From contig NZ_JALMDK010000003.1 in the NCBI RefSeq assembly GCF_023094165.1, forward strand, positions 1 through 64,000: DNA of 64,000 nt. The letters are read 5' to 3'. This document shows, in pieces, positions 1-7,417 of this stretch; the first letter of the stretch is position 1, and the number at the start of each line of letters is the position of its first letter. The translations under genes and the position numbers were made by a program. The notes beneath the pieces were generated by a model. It ran no database searches, was not told the DNA's origin, and saw only the letters and a program-made list of their open reading frames with translations. The stretch comes from Crossiella sp. S99.2 (lineage in GTDB: Bacteria > Actinomycetota > Actinomycetes > Mycobacteriales > Pseudonocardiaceae).

Positions 1-97
1 CGACCTCCTGCGGAGGTTCTGGCCGGGTGGTTTGTGAACCAGTCGGCGGCGTGATATTTTCCTTTTGGGTCGAGTCCGGATTTTTCGGGGCACGTCA
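1..97. other. Left-edge non-coding sequence with short hairpin
   Basis: No reading frame here looks like a gene. A small hairpin with 6-bp arms (ACCTCC at 3-8, GGAGGT at 12-17, 3-nt loop) lies at the very edge and may be the end of a terminator or a ribosome-binding region of something outside the window. The rest is comparatively T-rich and featureless. Confidence 0.3.
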
Positions 98-160
98 GTA
101 CCAGTTGGGCCAACTCGCCGTCCGGAACGGCCAACTCGGCGTACGAGAACGGCCAACACG
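98..160. repeat. Mini-repeat cluster R1
   Basis: Three tandem units of about 21-22 nt, read from the neighbouring gene's 3' end as TTGGCCGTT or TTGGCCCAA followed by about 3 nt and GTACGCC/GGACGGC. The array abuts the stop codon of the SDR gene (TAA at 163-165 on the minus strand). The same unit recurs at 10911-11072, 25901-25941 (degenerate), 49619-49682, 54671-54735 and 62061-62140. The unit contains the palindromic core AGTTGG(G/C)CCAACT, so tandem copies can fold. Function unknown. Confidence 0.8.
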
Positions 161-162
161 GG

Positions 163-921
163 TTAGAGGTTGTAGCCGCCGGCGATCTCGAGGTCCTGGG
201 CGGTGAGCCAGCGGCCTTCTTCGGAGGCGAGTACGGCGATCATCATGCCGATGTCGTCGGGTTCGCCGACCCGGCCGAGTGCGGTGCGGGCCGCGATCAT
301 CGGGACCACCTCGGGGAAGCGCTCGAAAGCGTTGTCGCCCAGGCGGGTCCGGGTGGCGCCGGGGGAGATCGAGTTGACCCGGATGCCGCGCGGACTCAGC
401 TCCTTGGCCAGGTAGCGGCTCAGCACGGTGAGCGCGCCCTTCATCGAGGCGTAGGCCGAGTAGCCCGGTTCCATGCCCGAGTTCAGCGCGGAGTTGCTGC
501 CGATGTTGATGATCGCGCCGTGGTCGGCGAGCAGCGGCAGCAGGGTCTGGGTGAGGAAGTACGGGCCCTTGAACAGCACCCGGTGCAGCCGGTCGAAGAG
601 TTCCTCGGTGGTCTCGGCGAACAGCGCGGACTCGGCGAAACCGGCGTTGTTGACCAGCACGTCGAAGCTGTCCCGGCCCCACTGCTCGCGCAGTGCCGCG
701 GTCACCGCCTCGCGGAAGGCCGGGAAGGCGCCGGCCTCGCCGAGGTCCAGCGGCAGCGCGACCGCGGTGCCGCCGGCCGCTTCGATGGCGCTGACGGTGT
801 CCTGCGCGCCGGCCTTGTTGGCGCCGTAGGTCAGGATCACACCGGTGCCGCGCCGGGCGAGTTGAACAGCCGCGCTCTGGCCGATACCGGAGCTGGCGCC
901 GGTGACGAGGGCGATCCGCAT
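163..921 (-). CDS. SDR family NAD(P)-dependent oxidoreductase
   Basis: A 252-aa classical short-chain dehydrogenase/reductase, expected to oxidise or reduce a small alcohol/ketone in the cytoplasm. The N-terminal Rossmann motif TGASSGIG is at about residues 7-14, the NNAG motif at about 91-94, the catalytic serine near 'IGSNSALNSG', and a YSAYASMKGAL segment carries the Tyr-x-x-x-Lys-type catalytic pair. The C-terminal 'ISPGATRTRL' is typical of the family. The start ATG (919-921) is followed directly by the Rossmann strand. The gene is divergent from an AraC-type regulator about 145 bp away, a common pairing that suggests control by that regulator. Substrate cannot be read from sequence. Confidence 0.9.
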   Translation of the reverse strand: MRIALVTGASSGIGQSAAVQLARRGTGVILTYGANKAGAQDTVSAIEAAGGTAVALPLDLGEAGAFPAFREAVTAALREQWGRDSFDVLVNNAGFAESALFAETTEELFDRLHRVLFKGPYFLTQTLLPLLADHGAIINIGSNSALNSGMEPGYSAYASMKGALTVLSRYLAKELSPRGIRVNSISPGATRTRLGDNAFERFPEVVPMIAARTALGRVGEPDDIGMMIAVLASEEGRWLTAQDLEIAGGYNL

Positions 922-1066
922 GGCTTGCCTACCTGTTCATCTGTGGGAATCGGACCGCTCCATCACATCACCGCGACCTGCGGAAACCATAGATCGATGC
1001 TCCCGCGCTCTTGCCTGATCCTCCACTCGGCAGGAATGAATTTGGCTCGGATGTTTGAATCTGGGC

Positions 1067-1954
1067 ATGCTCCTGGATCAACTCCGCACGCTGCTGGACC
1101 GGCACGCGCGACCCGACGGGACCACCGCCATCGACGGCGTGCTGATCTCCCGGATCGACCGGCCGTCCGAACCGTCGGCGTCGATGTCCGGCACCGTGTT
1201 CGCGCTGATCGCCCAGGGCGCGAAACGCATCGCGCTGGGGGACCGGGTGTATGAGTACGAGGCCGGGCAGTACCTGGTGGCCTCGGTCGACCTGCCGGTG
1301 AACGGCCACTTCATCGACTCCAGCGCGGAGCACCCGGCGCTGGGCTTCGGCCTGACCCTGGACCCGGCCTCGGTGGCCGAGCTGCTGCTGCGCGCCGAAC
1401 CGGCGGAGCTGCCCCGGGTCAGCGGCATCCCGCCACTCGGTCTGGCGGTCAGCACCGCCTCGGACGAGCTGCTGGACGCGGTGCTCCGGCTGCTGCGCCT
1501 GCTGGACGAGCCGCGGGACCGCGGGGTGCTGGCCCCGCTGTACAAGCGGGAGATCCTGTGGCGGCTGATCACCGGCGAGCAGGGCGCCACGGTCGGCCAG
1601 CTCGGCCTGGCCGACAGCGGTCTGGCGCACATCGCCCGCGCGGTCGGCTGGATCCGCGACCACTACCGGCAGTCCTTCCAGGTGGAGGACGTGGCCCGGC
1701 GCGCGGGCATGAGCGTGTCGGCGTTCTACCGCAACTTCCAGGCGGTCACCGCGATGAGCCCGATCCAGTTCCAGAAGCAGATCCGGTTGCAGGAGGCCCG
1801 GTTGCTGCTGGCCACCCGGCCAGGGGATGTGGCCGGGGTGGGGCACAGCGTGGGCTATGACAGCCCGTCGCAGTTCAGCCGGGAGTACCGGCGTCAGTTC
1901 GGCGCGCCGCCGAGCCAGGACGCGGCCCGGCTGCGCGCGCTCACCCCGCCCTGA
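1067..1954 (+). CDS. AraC family transcriptional regulator (AraC_N type)
   Basis: DNA-binding regulator of about 295 aa. The N-terminal half is the cupin-like effector domain of the YqhC/AraC_N group (motifs FALIAQGAKRI and YEAGQYLV), and the C-terminal ~100 residues form the double helix-turn-helix with 'AGMSVSAFYRNFQAVT' and 'VGYDSPSQFSREYRRQFG'. ATG at 1067 is chosen; an in-frame TTG at 1055 would add four residues and no strong ribosome-binding site separates the two. It is divergent from the SDR gene at 163-921, and such regulators usually control the neighbouring oxidoreductase. The 3' end lies 3 bp from the convergent beta-lactamase gene, leaving no room for a terminator. Confidence 0.88.
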   Translation: MLLDQLRTLLDRHARPDGTTAIDGVLISRIDRPSEPSASMSGTVFALIAQGAKRIALGDRVYEYEAGQYLVASVDLPVNGHFIDSSAEHPALGFGLTLDPASVAELLLRAEPAELPRVSGIPPLGLAVSTASDELLDAVLRLLRLLDEPRDRGVLAPLYKREILWRLITGEQGATVGQLGLADSGLAHIARAVGWIRDHYRQSFQVEDVARRAGMSVSAFYRNFQAVTAMSPIQFQKQIRLQEARLLLATRPGDVAGVGHSVGYDSPSQFSREYRRQFGAPPSQDAARLRALTPP

Positions 1955-1957
1955 GCC

Positions 1958-2872
1958 TCAGCGCAGCGTGGCGGCCACATAGGCGGCGGCCTCGGCGAGC
2001 AGGCTCTGCTGGTACCTGGCCTCCCGGTCCGGTTTGCTGGACATGATCGCGATGACCAGGGGCTCGCCGCCGGGCGGCCAGGCGATGCCGAAATCGTTGA
2101 GCGTGCCGTAGTCGCCGGTGCCGGTCTTGTCCGCGACTTTCCAGTCCTTGGGCAGCCCGGCCCGGATGCGTTCACCGCCGGTGGTGTTGCGCTCCAACAG
2201 ATCCCGCAGGAACGCCCGCTGCTCCGGCGGCAGCGCGTCGCCCAGCACGATCTTGCGATAGTTCTCGCCGAACGCGCGGGGCGAGGTGGTGTCCCGCGGA
2301 TCGCCCGGGGTGGCCTCGGTGATCGCGGGTTCGATCCGGTCCATCCGGGTCACCTCGTCGCCCAGACTCCGGGCGTACGCGGTGAGCTGGGCCGGGCCGC
2401 CGAGATCCCGCAGCAGCAGGTTGCCCGCGGTGCCGTCGCTGTAGCGCACCGCGGCGTCGCAGAGCTGCCGGATGGTCATGCCTGTGCCGACGTTGTTCTT
2501 GGTGATGACCCCGTTCTTGAGCAGGTCCTCCTTGCCGTACCGGACCACGGTGTCCAGGTGGGACATCGGGTTGCGGTGCAGGATCGCCGCGGCGGCCAGG
2601 CCCTTGAAGGTGGAGCAGAAGGCGAACCGCTCGTCCGCCCGGTGCGCGATGGCCTTGCCGCTGCCGGTGGCCAGGGCGTACAAGCCCAGGCGGGCACCGT
2701 ACTTCTGTTCCAGCTCAACGAGTTTGTCGTGCCGCTCGGCCGCCATGGTGCTGGGCGCGGCGGAGGGCGGCGGAGCGGCGGGTGACGGGCTCTGGGCGCA
2801 TCCGGCCAGCGGCAGAAGTGCTGCGGCGCCTAGGAAAAGACGGCGGGACAGGACCGGAGGCGAGGGCGTCAT
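1958..2872 (-). CDS. Class A beta-lactamase (Tat/lipoprotein signal)
   Basis: Serine beta-lactamase of about 304 aa that hydrolyses beta-lactams outside the membrane. The N-terminus has a twin arginine followed by a hydrophobic stretch and a lipobox (LAGC), so it is probably exported by Tat and lipid-anchored. Active-site motifs are STFK (Ser70/Lys73), SDG (Ser130-Asp131-Gly132, Gly as in mycobacterial BlaC rather than the usual Asn), IEPAITEA (Glu166, but Thr where Asn170 normally sits) and KTG. The omega-loop tail PGDPRDTT is standard. ATG 2872 is preferred over the in-frame GTG at 2890 because the signal peptide begins there. Class A identity is firm; the effect of the Asn170 replacement on deacylation is unknown. 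Confidence 0.92.
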   Translation of the reverse strand: MTPSPPVLSRRLFLGAAALLPLAGCAQSPSPAAPPPSAAPSTMAAERHDKLVELEQKYGARLGLYALATGSGKAIAHRADERFAFCSTFKGLAAAAILHRNPMSHLDTVVRYGKEDLLKNGVITKNNVGTGMTIRQLCDAAVRYSDGTAGNLLLRDLGGPAQLTAYARSLGDEVTRMDRIEPAITEATPGDPRDTTSPRAFGENYRKIVLGDALPPEQRAFLRDLLERNTTGGERIRAGLPKDWKVADKTGTGDYGTLNDFGIAWPPGGEPLVIAIMSSKPDREARYQQSLLAEAAAYVAATLR

Positions 2873-2905
2873 GGCCCCGAGGCTACACACATGATCACCG
2901 GATGT

Positions 2906-3808
2906 TCAGCGGCTCAATGTGGTCTCCCGCACCAGATGCGACAGCTTCGCCGGGTTGCGCACGGCGTACAGCCCGGTGATCAGGCCGTCCTCGACCCGCA
3001 GCGCCAGCACGGTGTCGATCTCGCCGTCGAACCGGAGCAACAGTGCCGGGTGGCCGTTGACCTGCACCGGCTGCAGCGAGGCGGTGGCGGCCAGCCTGCC
3101 CAGTCCGGCGGTCAGCACCCTGGCCACCTTGTCCGCGCCCACGATGGGACGCGGCACGGCCTGTTTGACGCCGCCACCGTCACCGAGCAGCACGACCTCC
3201 GGCGCGAGCAGGTCGAGCAGGCCCCGCAGATCGCCGGTGCGCACCGCGTGCTGGAAGGCCGCCAGCGCACCACGGGTCTGGGCCGGGGAAGCGACCCCGC
3301 GCGGCCGGCGCGCGGCCACGTGCGCCCGCGCCCGGTGCGCGATCTGGCGGACCGCGACCGGGCTCTTGCCCACGGCCTCGGCGATCTCCGGGTAGCCGAG
3401 GTCGAACACCTCGCGCAGCACGAACACCGCCCGCTCGGTCGGCGCGAGGGTCTCCAGCACCAGCAGCATCGCCATCGAGACGCTCTCCGCCAGCTCGACG
3501 TCCTCGGCCACATCGGGCGCGGTCAGCAGCGGTTCGGGCAGCCAGGTGCCGACGTAGGACTCCCGGCGCCTGCCCAGCGTGCGCAGCCGGGTGAGCGCCA
3601 GGCGAGTGGTGATCCGGACCAGGTAGGCACGCTGTTCCCGCACCTCGGCCAGATCCACGGCGGCCCAGCGCAACCAGGTCTCCTGCAGCACGTCCTCGGC
3701 GTCGGCGGCCGAGCCGAGCATCTCGTAGGCGACGGTGAACAGCAGGTTGCGGTGGGCGAGGAACACCTCGGTGGCGAGGTCCGGACGGTCCTCCTGGCTG
3801 CCTGCCAT
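2906..3808 (-). CDS. ECF41-type RNA polymerase sigma factor with SnoaL-like C-terminal domain (SigJ-like)
   Basis: Sigma factor of about 300 aa. Sigma2 (about residues 10-75, AYEMLGSAADAEDVLQ) and sigma4 (about 110-165, LAPTERAVFVLREVF) are followed by a fused SnoaL-like domain. That domain carries the DGGG-x-K motif (DGGGVKQA) and a C-terminal NPAKL that matches the NPDKL motif of the ECF41 group, in which the fused domain controls sigma activity instead of an anti-sigma factor. ATG 3808 follows GAGGAG; upstream in-frame starts lack one. The gene is divergent from an AhpD/carboxymuconolactone decarboxylase-like gene, the classic ECF41 partner. ECF41-like promoters precede both genes. Confidence 0.93.
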   Translation of the reverse strand: MAGSQEDRPDLATEVFLAHRNLLFTVAYEMLGSAADAEDVLQETWLRWAAVDLAEVREQRAYLVRITTRLALTRLRTLGRRRESYVGTWLPEPLLTAPDVAEDVELAESVSMAMLLVLETLAPTERAVFVLREVFDLGYPEIAEAVGKSPVAVRQIAHRARAHVAARRPRGVASPAQTRGALAAFQHAVRTGDLRGLLDLLAPEVVLLGDGGGVKQAVPRPIVGADKVARVLTAGLGRLAATASLQPVQVNGHPALLLRFDGEIDTVLALRVEDGLITGLYAVRNPAKLSHLVRETTLSR

Positions 3809-3846
3809 GACTGGCTCCTCTGCTCGCTGCGCCTGCTCACCCACCT

Positions 3847-3873
3847 GACGCCGGAGCCCGCCGGATTGTGACA
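3847..3873 (-). promoter_or_regulatory. ECF41-type promoter of the sigma factor gene
   Basis: On the minus strand TGTCACA (3867-3873) is followed by exactly 16 nt and CGTC (3847-3850). This matches the reported ECF41 promoter form (TGTCACA, ~16-17 nt spacer, CGTC). It lies about 40 nt upstream of the sigma factor start codon, so the sigma factor probably drives its own gene. Confidence 0.75.
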
Positions 3874-3917
3874 CCCGGCGGCCCGGCATTGCGGTGGCGT
3901 AGGTCACGTTCCCGGGG

Positions 3918-3944
3918 TGTCACAGGGATCGGGGCACCGGCATC
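3918..3944 (+). promoter_or_regulatory. ECF41-type promoter of the CMD-family gene
   Basis: TGTCACA (3918-3924), 16 nt, then CATC (3941-3944), one mismatch to the ECF41 -10 element CGTC. It reads towards the carboxymuconolactone decarboxylase-like gene whose ATG is about 40 nt further on. Same -35 and spacer as the divergent autoregulatory promoter. Confidence 0.65.
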
Positions 3945-3984
3945 TCGTGTTCGTTCACCTGGCACCACTAGTGAGGACAAGATC

Positions 3985-4470
3985 ATGAGCGCTCGATTCA
4001 ACCTGTTCGGCAACGAGATCGCAGTCAAGTTCGCCAAGCGGTTCGCCAGTGCGGGCCTGCTGCTCGAGGAGACGACGCTGCCGCGGTCCACCAGGGAGCT
4101 GGTGTCGTTGCGCGCCAGTCAGATCAACGGCTGCGGATTCTGTCTGGACATGCACACCAAGGAGGCGACCGCCGCCGGGGAGACCGCGGTCCGGCTGCAC
4201 CTGGTCGCCGCCTGGCGCGAGGCCACCGTGTTCACCCCGGCCGAACGGGCCGCGCTGGCGCTGGCCGAGGAGGGCACCCGGCTGGCCGACACGCACGACG
4301 GCGTCTCCGACGCGACCTGGGCCGCGGTGCGCGAGCACTACGACGAGGACCAGGTCGCCGCGCTGGTCATCATGGTCGCCCTGATCAACGCGGCGAACCG
4401 GCTGAACGTGATCGTGCGCAACCCGGCGGGTTCCTACCAGCCGGGCATGTTCGAGCGCGTGATGAGCTGA
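3985..4470 (+). CDS. Carboxymuconolactone decarboxylase / AhpD-like protein (ECF41 partner)
   Basis: A 161-aa single-domain protein of the CMD/AhpD alkylhydroperoxidase-like superfamily, with the redox motif C-x-x-C followed by His (CGFCLDMHTKEA, about residues 46-57). Family members are peroxidase-like or decarboxylase enzymes; the natural substrate is not predictable. ATG 3985 follows a GAGGA element; the longer frame from 3868 runs through the promoter region and is not used. CMD-like genes are the usual targets of ECF41 sigma factors, and the upstream TGTCACA element supports this. Confidence 0.88.
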   Translation: MSARFNLFGNEIAVKFAKRFASAGLLLEETTLPRSTRELVSLRASQINGCGFCLDMHTKEATAAGETAVRLHLVAAWREATVFTPAERAALALAEEGTRLADTHDGVSDATWAAVREHYDEDQVAALVIMVALINAANRLNVIVRNPAGSYQPGMFERVMS

Positions 4471-4484
4471 TCGGCGGGTGCGGT

Positions 4485-4513
4485 CCGGCCCAGGATCGGG
4501 TGATCCGGGCCGG
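4485..4513. terminator. Bidirectional hairpin between convergent genes
   Basis: Arms CCGGCCC-A-GGATC (4485-4497) and GATCCGGGCCGG (4502-4513) pair with one bulged A and a 4-nt loop. It lies between the 3' ends of the CMD gene and the ABC permease gene and probably serves both. Confidence 0.55.
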
Positions 4514-4520
4514 GCCCGCG

Positions 4521-5252
4521 CTACCCGCGCCGGGCGGTCCAGCGCAGCAGCACCACGGCGAGCAGCGAGTTGTAGACCAGCCCGCCGAGCAGGTACGGCC
4601 AGAACACGCCGCCGTCCATCGCCGCCCACAGCGCGCGGGCCGGCCAGTAGGAGGGCAGCAGGCCGAAAGCCAGTTGCCACGGGGAATCCAGGAAGAAGAA
4701 CGGGATCAGCGGGATCGCCGAGACCAGCATGCCGAGGCCCTTGAGGATCGCGATGCCCTCGACCTTGTTGCCGGCCAGGGTGCCCATGGTCAGTCCGATG
4801 AGGACGGACAGCAGACCGGTCAGCACTCCGATCGCCAGGCCCTTGGCCAGCGCGGCGCCGGTCACCAGGCCGGACAGCGCGAGGGTGGCCTCGACCGCGA
4901 TGGTCACCAGCAGGATCGTCGCGCCCGCGCGGTAGGCCGGGTAGGCGGCACGCGGGGCCGGGGTCACCTGGAGGGCGAGCAGGGTGCGCTGGTCCTTGTC
5001 GTCGAGCAGCAGCAGGCCGCACAGGCTGCCCAGCACCATGGCCGGGCCGAGCACGCCGAAGGCGCTGACCAGCAGCGGGTGGTACGGGGTCAGGTCGAAG
5101 TCCCAGGTGGCGGCGGCGAAGCGGGTGACCGCGGGCACCGCCCACAGGCTCACCGCGTAGAGCACCGGGGCCAGCAACACGGTCACCAGCACGGTGTCGC
5201 CGCGGATGGCACGCAGGTCGTTGCGGCCGAAGCTGCGGATCAGCGTGGTCAT
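4521..5252 (-). CDS. ABC transporter permease (drug-export type), subunit 2
   Basis: Integral membrane protein of 243 aa with about six predicted hydrophobic helices and no ATPase motifs. It is the last gene of a four-gene operon running leftwards. Its ATG overlaps the stop codon of the preceding permease by 4 nt (ATGA), indicating translational coupling. Size and gene order (regulator, ATPase, two small permeases) resemble the fluoroquinolone-type exporter of mycobacteria (Rv2686c-Rv2688c), but substrate is not shown by the sequence. Confidence 0.85.
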   Translation of the reverse strand: MTTLIRSFGRNDLRAIRGDTVLVTVLLAPVLYAVSLWAVPAVTRFAAATWDFDLTPYHPLLVSAFGVLGPAMVLGSLCGLLLLDDKDQRTLLALQVTPAPRAAYPAYRAGATILLVTIAVEATLALSGLVTGAALAKGLAIGVLTGLLSVLIGLTMGTLAGNKVEGIAILKGLGMLVSAIPLIPFFFLDSPWQLAFGLLPSYWPARALWAAMDGGVFWPYLLGGLVYNSLLAVVLLRWTARRG

Positions 5253-5959
5253 GACGCGCCTTCCCTGGAGATCACGAACCGCTCGAACACCTTGCGCGCC
5301 AAGAAGAACAGCCCGGCGATCCAGAGCAGCTGGTAGCCGAGGGCGTAGAGCAACTGCGGCCAGCTCAGCGCGATCTGGTCGAAGGCCGCGCCGAGCAGCA
5401 GCAGCGAACCGTGGGTGGGAATGAGGTACAGCAACGGTTCCGGCCACACCCCCGAGTAGCTCAACAGCGGCACGTTGACGATCACCAGCGGCACCAGCGC
5501 GGGCATCAGCCATTCGCTGACCGAGGGGTAGGGGGCGGCGGTGACGAAGCCGAGCAGGATCATCAGCAGCGAGGTCAGCACGATCCCGGCCAGGAAGGTC
5601 AGCGGGTGGAAGTCCAGGCCGCGCACCGAGATCACCACCGCCAGGCTCACCGCGACCGCGATCATGGTGAGCGTGCCGAGTTTGGCCAGGAGGTACTCGC
5701 GGAACCGCAACGGCGTGCTGAGCAAGGCGAACAGGGTGCGTTCGCCCTTCTCGAAGAACACCGCGCCGGCGATGAAGAAGAACCCGACGATGGCCAGGTC
5801 CCCGAACAGCGCGTACGGCAGTGCCGCGCCGAGTACCTTGGCGGGCAACAGGTTGAGCACCACGATCCACAGCACGGCCGCGAACGCCGCCGCGTAGAGG
5901 AAACCGTAGCGCCGCTGCAACTTCAGGTCCAGCCGCAGCGCGGCGGTGGTCGCGCTCAT
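5249..5959 (-). CDS. ABC transporter permease (drug-export type), subunit 1
   Basis: Membrane protein of 236 aa with about six hydrophobic segments (for example residues 20-40, 50-66, 98-120, 128-145). A charged FFEKGERTLFALLSTPLR stretch is typical of ABC-2-like permeases, where it forms the coupling region. It overlaps the upstream ATPase stop by 4 nt and the downstream permease start by 4 nt. It presumably pairs with that permease to form the channel of the exporter. Confidence 0.86.
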   Translation of the reverse strand: MSATTAALRLDLKLQRRYGFLYAAAFAAVLWIVVLNLLPAKVLGAALPYALFGDLAIVGFFFIAGAVFFEKGERTLFALLSTPLRFREYLLAKLGTLTMIAVAVSLAVVISVRGLDFHPLTFLAGIVLTSLLMILLGFVTAAPYPSVSEWLMPALVPLVIVNVPLLSYSGVWPEPLLYLIPTHGSLLLLGAAFDQIALSWPQLLYALGYQLLWIAGLFFLARKVFERFVISREGAS

Positions 5960-6813
5960 ACCAGCGACCTTCCGGTGACATCGGCGAACACGTCCTCCAG
6001 GCTGGCTTCCTGACTGTGCACCGCCTCGATCCGCGCTGCCAGCGCCCGGAAACCGGCGTCGTCGGCGAACCCGTCCAGGGGAAAGTCCTGGTCCCGCAAC
6101 GATCCGTCGTCCTCGCGGTAGGTGACCCGGACGGTGCGGCGGCTGCGCCGGACCTTGTGCTCGGCGGGGGAGTCCAGGGCCGCGATCACGCCCTGGTCGA
6201 CGAAGGCGACCCGGTCGCACAGCTCGTCCGCGGTGGCCATGTCGTGCGTGGTGAGGAACACCGTGGTGCCCTCCGCGCGCAGCCGCAGCACGATGTCCTT
6301 GACCCGGCGGGCGTTCACCGGGTCCAGGCCGGAGGTCGGCTCGTCCAGGAACAGCAGTTCGGGGCGGTGCAACAGCGCGCGGGCGAACACCAGCCGCATC
6401 TGCATGCCCTTGGAGAACGCGCTCACCCTGGTGTGCGCGGCGGCGGTGAGATCCACCATCTCCAGCACCGCCATCGGGTCCTGGGTCTGTCCATTGTAGA
6501 GGGAGGAGAAGAACTCCAGGTTCTCCAGCGCGGTGAGCTTCTGGTAGTGATTCGGCAGCTCGAAGGACACCCCGATCCGCCGGTAGTACTCCGCACCCCA
6601 GTCCACCGGGCTGCGCCCCCACACCGACACCTGCCCGCCGTACCCGGTGAGCAGGCCGATCAGGATCTTCTGCGTGGTCGACTTGCCCGCCCCGCTCGGC
6701 CCGAGGAACCCGAAAACCTCGCCCCTGGCAACGGAAAAGCTCATCCCGCGCACGGTCGGCTCGGCCGTCTTCGGGTAGCCGAAGGTCAGGTCGCTGACCT
6801 CGATCACGTTCAC
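5956..6813 (-). CDS. ABC transporter ATP-binding protein (drug-export type)
   Basis: ATPase of about 285 aa that powers the two downstream permeases. Walker A GPSGAGKST is at about residues 38-46, the signature is FSKGMQMRL, Walker B is LLFLDEPTSGLDP, and the switch His is in TTHD. The C-terminal ~70 residues are the extra domain of drug/antibiotic exporter ATPases. The start is GTG 6813, preceded by a GGAGGGCGGAG element and overlapping the regulator's stop codon (GTGA). All four genes of this operon are joined by 4-nt overlaps. Confidence 0.92.
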   Translation of the reverse strand: MNVIEVSDLTFGYPKTAEPTVRGMSFSVARGEVFGFLGPSGAGKSTTQKILIGLLTGYGGQVSVWGRSPVDWGAEYYRRIGVSFELPNHYQKLTALENLEFFSSLYNGQTQDPMAVLEMVDLTAAAHTRVSAFSKGMQMRLVFARALLHRPELLFLDEPTSGLDPVNARRVKDIVLRLRAEGTTVFLTTHDMATADELCDRVAFVDQGVIAALDSPAEHKVRRSRRTVRVTYREDDGSLRDQDFPLDGFADDAGFRALAARIEAVHSQEASLEDVFADVTGRSLV

Positions 6814-7274
6814 GACTCCGCCCTCCGGGCCGCCCAGCGGTCCTTGATCTGGCTGTACTCCGCGGCCAGGAACTCGTACATGTCGTGCGCCTCCCGCACC
6901 CGTTGCCGCTGCTCTTCGTCCTGCTCGCCCATCAGCTTCAGCCCGCGCGCCATCAGCGTGTGCCAGTCCCTGGCCACCCTGGCCTTCTCCTCGGCCTCCC
7001 GCAGCCAGAACCCCGGCCGCAGCCGGTAGAAGATCCGCCGGGTCCCGGCCACCTTCACCCGCTCCACCGCGCCCGCGGTCTGCAGCATCTGCATGGCCAT
7101 GCTGATCGCGCCGCGACTGGCCTGGACCGCCTCGGCGATCTCCTCGGCCGACTGCTGCGGCGGATCGCACACCAGCAGCCAGCCCAGCACCCGTCCCGGC
7201 ATCAGCGGCACGCCCTGTTCCTGGAAGAACAGGCCCACCTCGTCGGCGTACTCGTGCAACTCCGTGCGCTTCAC
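6810..7274 (-). CDS. GbsR/MarR family transcriptional regulator
   Basis: Winged-helix regulator of about 154 aa. The HTH region 'QSAEEIAEAVQASRGAISMAMQML' type segment lies at about residues 40-65 and is followed by a charged helical C-terminus, as in GbsR-like regulators found ahead of ABC exporters. GTG 7274 is chosen because the -10 hexamer TACGGT ends only 7 nt upstream, so the mRNA probably starts at this codon; the longer frame to 7376 would start upstream of that promoter. First gene of the exporter operon and probably its repressor, acting at the inverted repeat overlapping its own -35. Confidence 0.87.
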   Translation of the reverse strand: MKRTELHEYADEVGLFFQEQGVPLMPGRVLGWLLVCDPPQQSAEEIAEAVQASRGAISMAMQMLQTAGAVERVKVAGTRRIFYRLRPGFWLREAEEKARVARDWHTLMARGLKLMGEQDEEQRQRVREAHDMYEFLAAEYSQIKDRWAARRAES

Positions 7275-7281
7275 CCGGCCT

Positions 7282-7322
7282 ACCGTACGCCTATCGATCT
7301 GAAGTTTCAAACAGTTCTGAAA
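7282..7322 (-). promoter_or_regulatory. Promoter and operator of the GbsR-ABC exporter operon
   Basis: Minus strand: TTGAAA (-35, complement of 7305-7310), 17-nt spacer, TACGGT (-10, complement of 7282-7287). The GTG start lies 7 nt downstream, as in leaderless transcripts. An inverted repeat TTTCA...TGAAA (7305-7309 / 7318-7322) overlaps the -35 and is a likely site for the regulator. Confidence 0.68.
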
Positions 7323-7417
7323 GTTGATGGAGATGTCGGTTTGGCTGTCGGGGGTAACGGATAGCCTCGGCCACACGACGCTCAGCCGGGACTGTCAATC
7401 CCTTGGGGGAGTTGGTG

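Noticed and set aside
98..160. Mini-repeat arrays as a CRISPR array
   Set aside because: Units are contiguous, without unique spacers of constant length, and no cas gene is present.
2872..2890. Earlier GTG start for the beta-lactamase
   Set aside because: It would add six residues before the twin-arginine signal peptide and has no ribosome-binding site.
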